Shown here piece after piece: positions 59,131 to 64,000 of a DNA stretch of 64,000 nt. The first letter of the stretch is position 1. Every line of letters begins with the position of its first letter. The translations under genes and the position numbers were made by a program. Below the pieces are notes generated by a model. It saw nothing but the letters and a program-made list of their open reading frames with translations, made no database searches and was not told the DNA's origin. The DNA is from Syngnathus acus (taxonomy: Eukaryota > Chordata > Actinopteri > Syngnathiformes > Syngnathidae). The DNA is taken from positions 10,739,956 to 10,803,955 of the forward strand of contig NC_051095.1 in NCBI RefSeq assembly GCF_901709675.1. Direction: 5' to 3'.

Positions 59131-59867
59131 CATTTAGAGTCCCGCCTCCCTAAGAATAACTATAGGTCGAGATTACTACGTCATATCGTCAGGGATTGGT
59201 CGATTATTTCTGTCAATCAAACTCATGGGCGTGCCGTACTTGTGGTGTTTTTTAGTGATTTGGGGACGTTGTTGACGCGGCTGGATGATTTTCAAGTGAG
59301 TCGTTATTAAATTATACATCGTTATTAAACCAAACTGTCTGGTTGTATTCATGTCAGAAGTTAACTAAATTTCCTTGACAGTGAAGCAATGACTTTGGTA
59401 CTTGAAATTGTATCAAAACAAGGAGTCTGTGCAAAGATTAATATCCACTATTGTTTTTATTTAAAATGTAACTAAACATGTGGACACGAATGACTGTGGA
59501 AATCAGGACACATTTTGTTATTGATAATAGAACAAGCGATAAAGAAAATTTCACAAATGGATGGCATTTGGAGTAAAATCATTGCAGTAAATTAAATACA
59601 TAGTCCATTTATTATGGGAAAGCAAAACAAAGAATGGCCACATTTAATATTGGACAAACTACTCAGATGATTCTGTTGGTTTTGTGACCATATGGCACAT
59701 GCTTTCATAAATGGCGAAAGAAAAAAACCCGTCAATTCTATTCAGTTTTATTAAAAACGTACCTGAATAAATGGCACCTACTCATAATGTAATGGGCATA
59801 CTTTGGAATTAAAATATAAAATCCCCCCAATATACAGGGAAAGAAAGCGGGAGTACTTAATGTACAG

Positions 59868-59907
<40 letters not shown>

Positions 59908-60608
59908 CCATAAATTAGAATACTATAGAACAGTTAATTTCAGTAGCTCAACTCAAAATGCCAAATTCATCACAGATTTGTATGTAGACTGATTTACCTC
60001 ACAGGAAAATACATTGCATAAGGCCATCCTCATGTCTATTGAAAATTATTTAGATCGTCTTTTGTCATATCATTTTTTTTAGAGAATCAATTTGGGGTTT
60101 TCTGTAGCTGTAAAAAAGAGAAACAATTCACGCCATGTAATGTACTCGTTCACTTTTTGAATTGAGCAACTGAAAAATGTCATTTCCATGAGAGTCCAAT
60201 CTCTCTTGAGATGCACATGTCTATGTACCATTTCCACCTGCAGAGTAACAGCTTCAAAACACCACCTCAGTGGCCAAAACCCACTCAAATGGTGCATCTC
60301 AAAAGGGTGGAGAAAAAAAAAAAAAGAAAAAAAAAACCCCACCCCAGCACATATTGTGCCTTGGAAAACCACTTGAAGGTTTTCACATTTTACCACCATA
60401 CAAGCCAAACCCAACCTTAGATGTGATGGCCTTCTCCGGTCAAACGGTTTCATCCAAGCTCAATAAATATGGTCTATTTGGTGCGGGGGTGGGATGTGTG
60501 TACTGTAACAGACATGATAGTTCTTTCCATCCCCAATGGAAGGGAACTTCTCTATTGGTTGTGTTTCAGGATATGCCTCTTTTTATACTGGTCTGAAAGT
60601 AGACGCCG
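59131..60608. other. Spacer between slc25a53 and prps1, including the prps1 3' UTR
   Basis: AT-rich, with a TG/TA dinucleotide repeat and A-runs. No family-like exon. The right portion is probably prps1 3' UTR, since the stop codon is at 60609-60611. Confidence 0.5.
59868..59907. repeat. TG/TA compound microsatellite
   Basis: About six TG units followed by about 13 TA units. Confidence 0.95.

Positions 60609-64000
<3,392 letters not shown>

Overview
This is nuclear DNA from a bony fish, most likely a percomorph teleost. The genes have GT-AG introns. The non-coding DNA is AT-rich and carries CA/GT microsatellites, hAT-like and Tc1-like transposon remnants, a palindromic MITE and degenerate copies of a very common teleost interspersed repeat. 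I see no bacterial operon structure, CRISPR array or tRNA.

Layout from left to right. (1) About 0-3.5 kb holds nothing I recognise apart from a GT/GA microsatellite. (2) 3.56-10.55 kb (+) is one uninterrupted reading frame of 2328 codons. It encodes an unrecognised acidic, Ser/Thr-rich protein built of degenerate repeats, and decayed extra copies of those repeats follow its stop codon up to about 11.15 kb. (3) 14.3-29.4 kb (-) is a two-exon GABA-B-receptor auxiliary subunit gene of the KCTD8/12/16 family, with a 13.7 kb intron. (4) 30-34.9 kb is repeat-rich and gene-poor, with hAT-like fragments and a long GT tract. (5) 35.07-38.68 kb (-) is the zinc-finger transcription factor gene zfx, six coding exons plus a likely non-coding first exon near 39.9 kb. 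(6) 41.25-49.48 kb (-) is a SLAIN-family microtubule plus-end gene with eight coding exons. (7) 52.16-55.79 kb (-) is an eight-exon beta-thymosin gene encoding four consecutive beta-thymosin/WH2 units. (8) 57.88-58.75 kb (-) is the mitochondrial carrier gene slc25a53. (9) 60.61-63.31 kb (-) is prps1, complete except for its first coding exon, which lies beyond the window.

Exon boundaries were read by eye. Every proposed junction joins in frame, and the totals are whole numbers of codons: zfx 846 aa, SLAIN 605 aa, KCTD 475 aa, thymosin 179 aa, and 277 aa of prps1.

slc25a53, beta-thymosin and prps1 correspond to human Xq22, and ZFX is on human Xp. The block is therefore X-like. KCTD8/12/16 and SLAIN1/2 have no X-linked human member that I know of, so the copies here may be fourth ohnologs lost in mammals (inference). 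The genes do not form one pathway: they cover synaptic signalling, transcription, microtubule and actin dynamics, mitochondrial transport and nucleotide synthesis. The most unusual items are the four-unit beta-thymosin gene and the giant repeat ORF.
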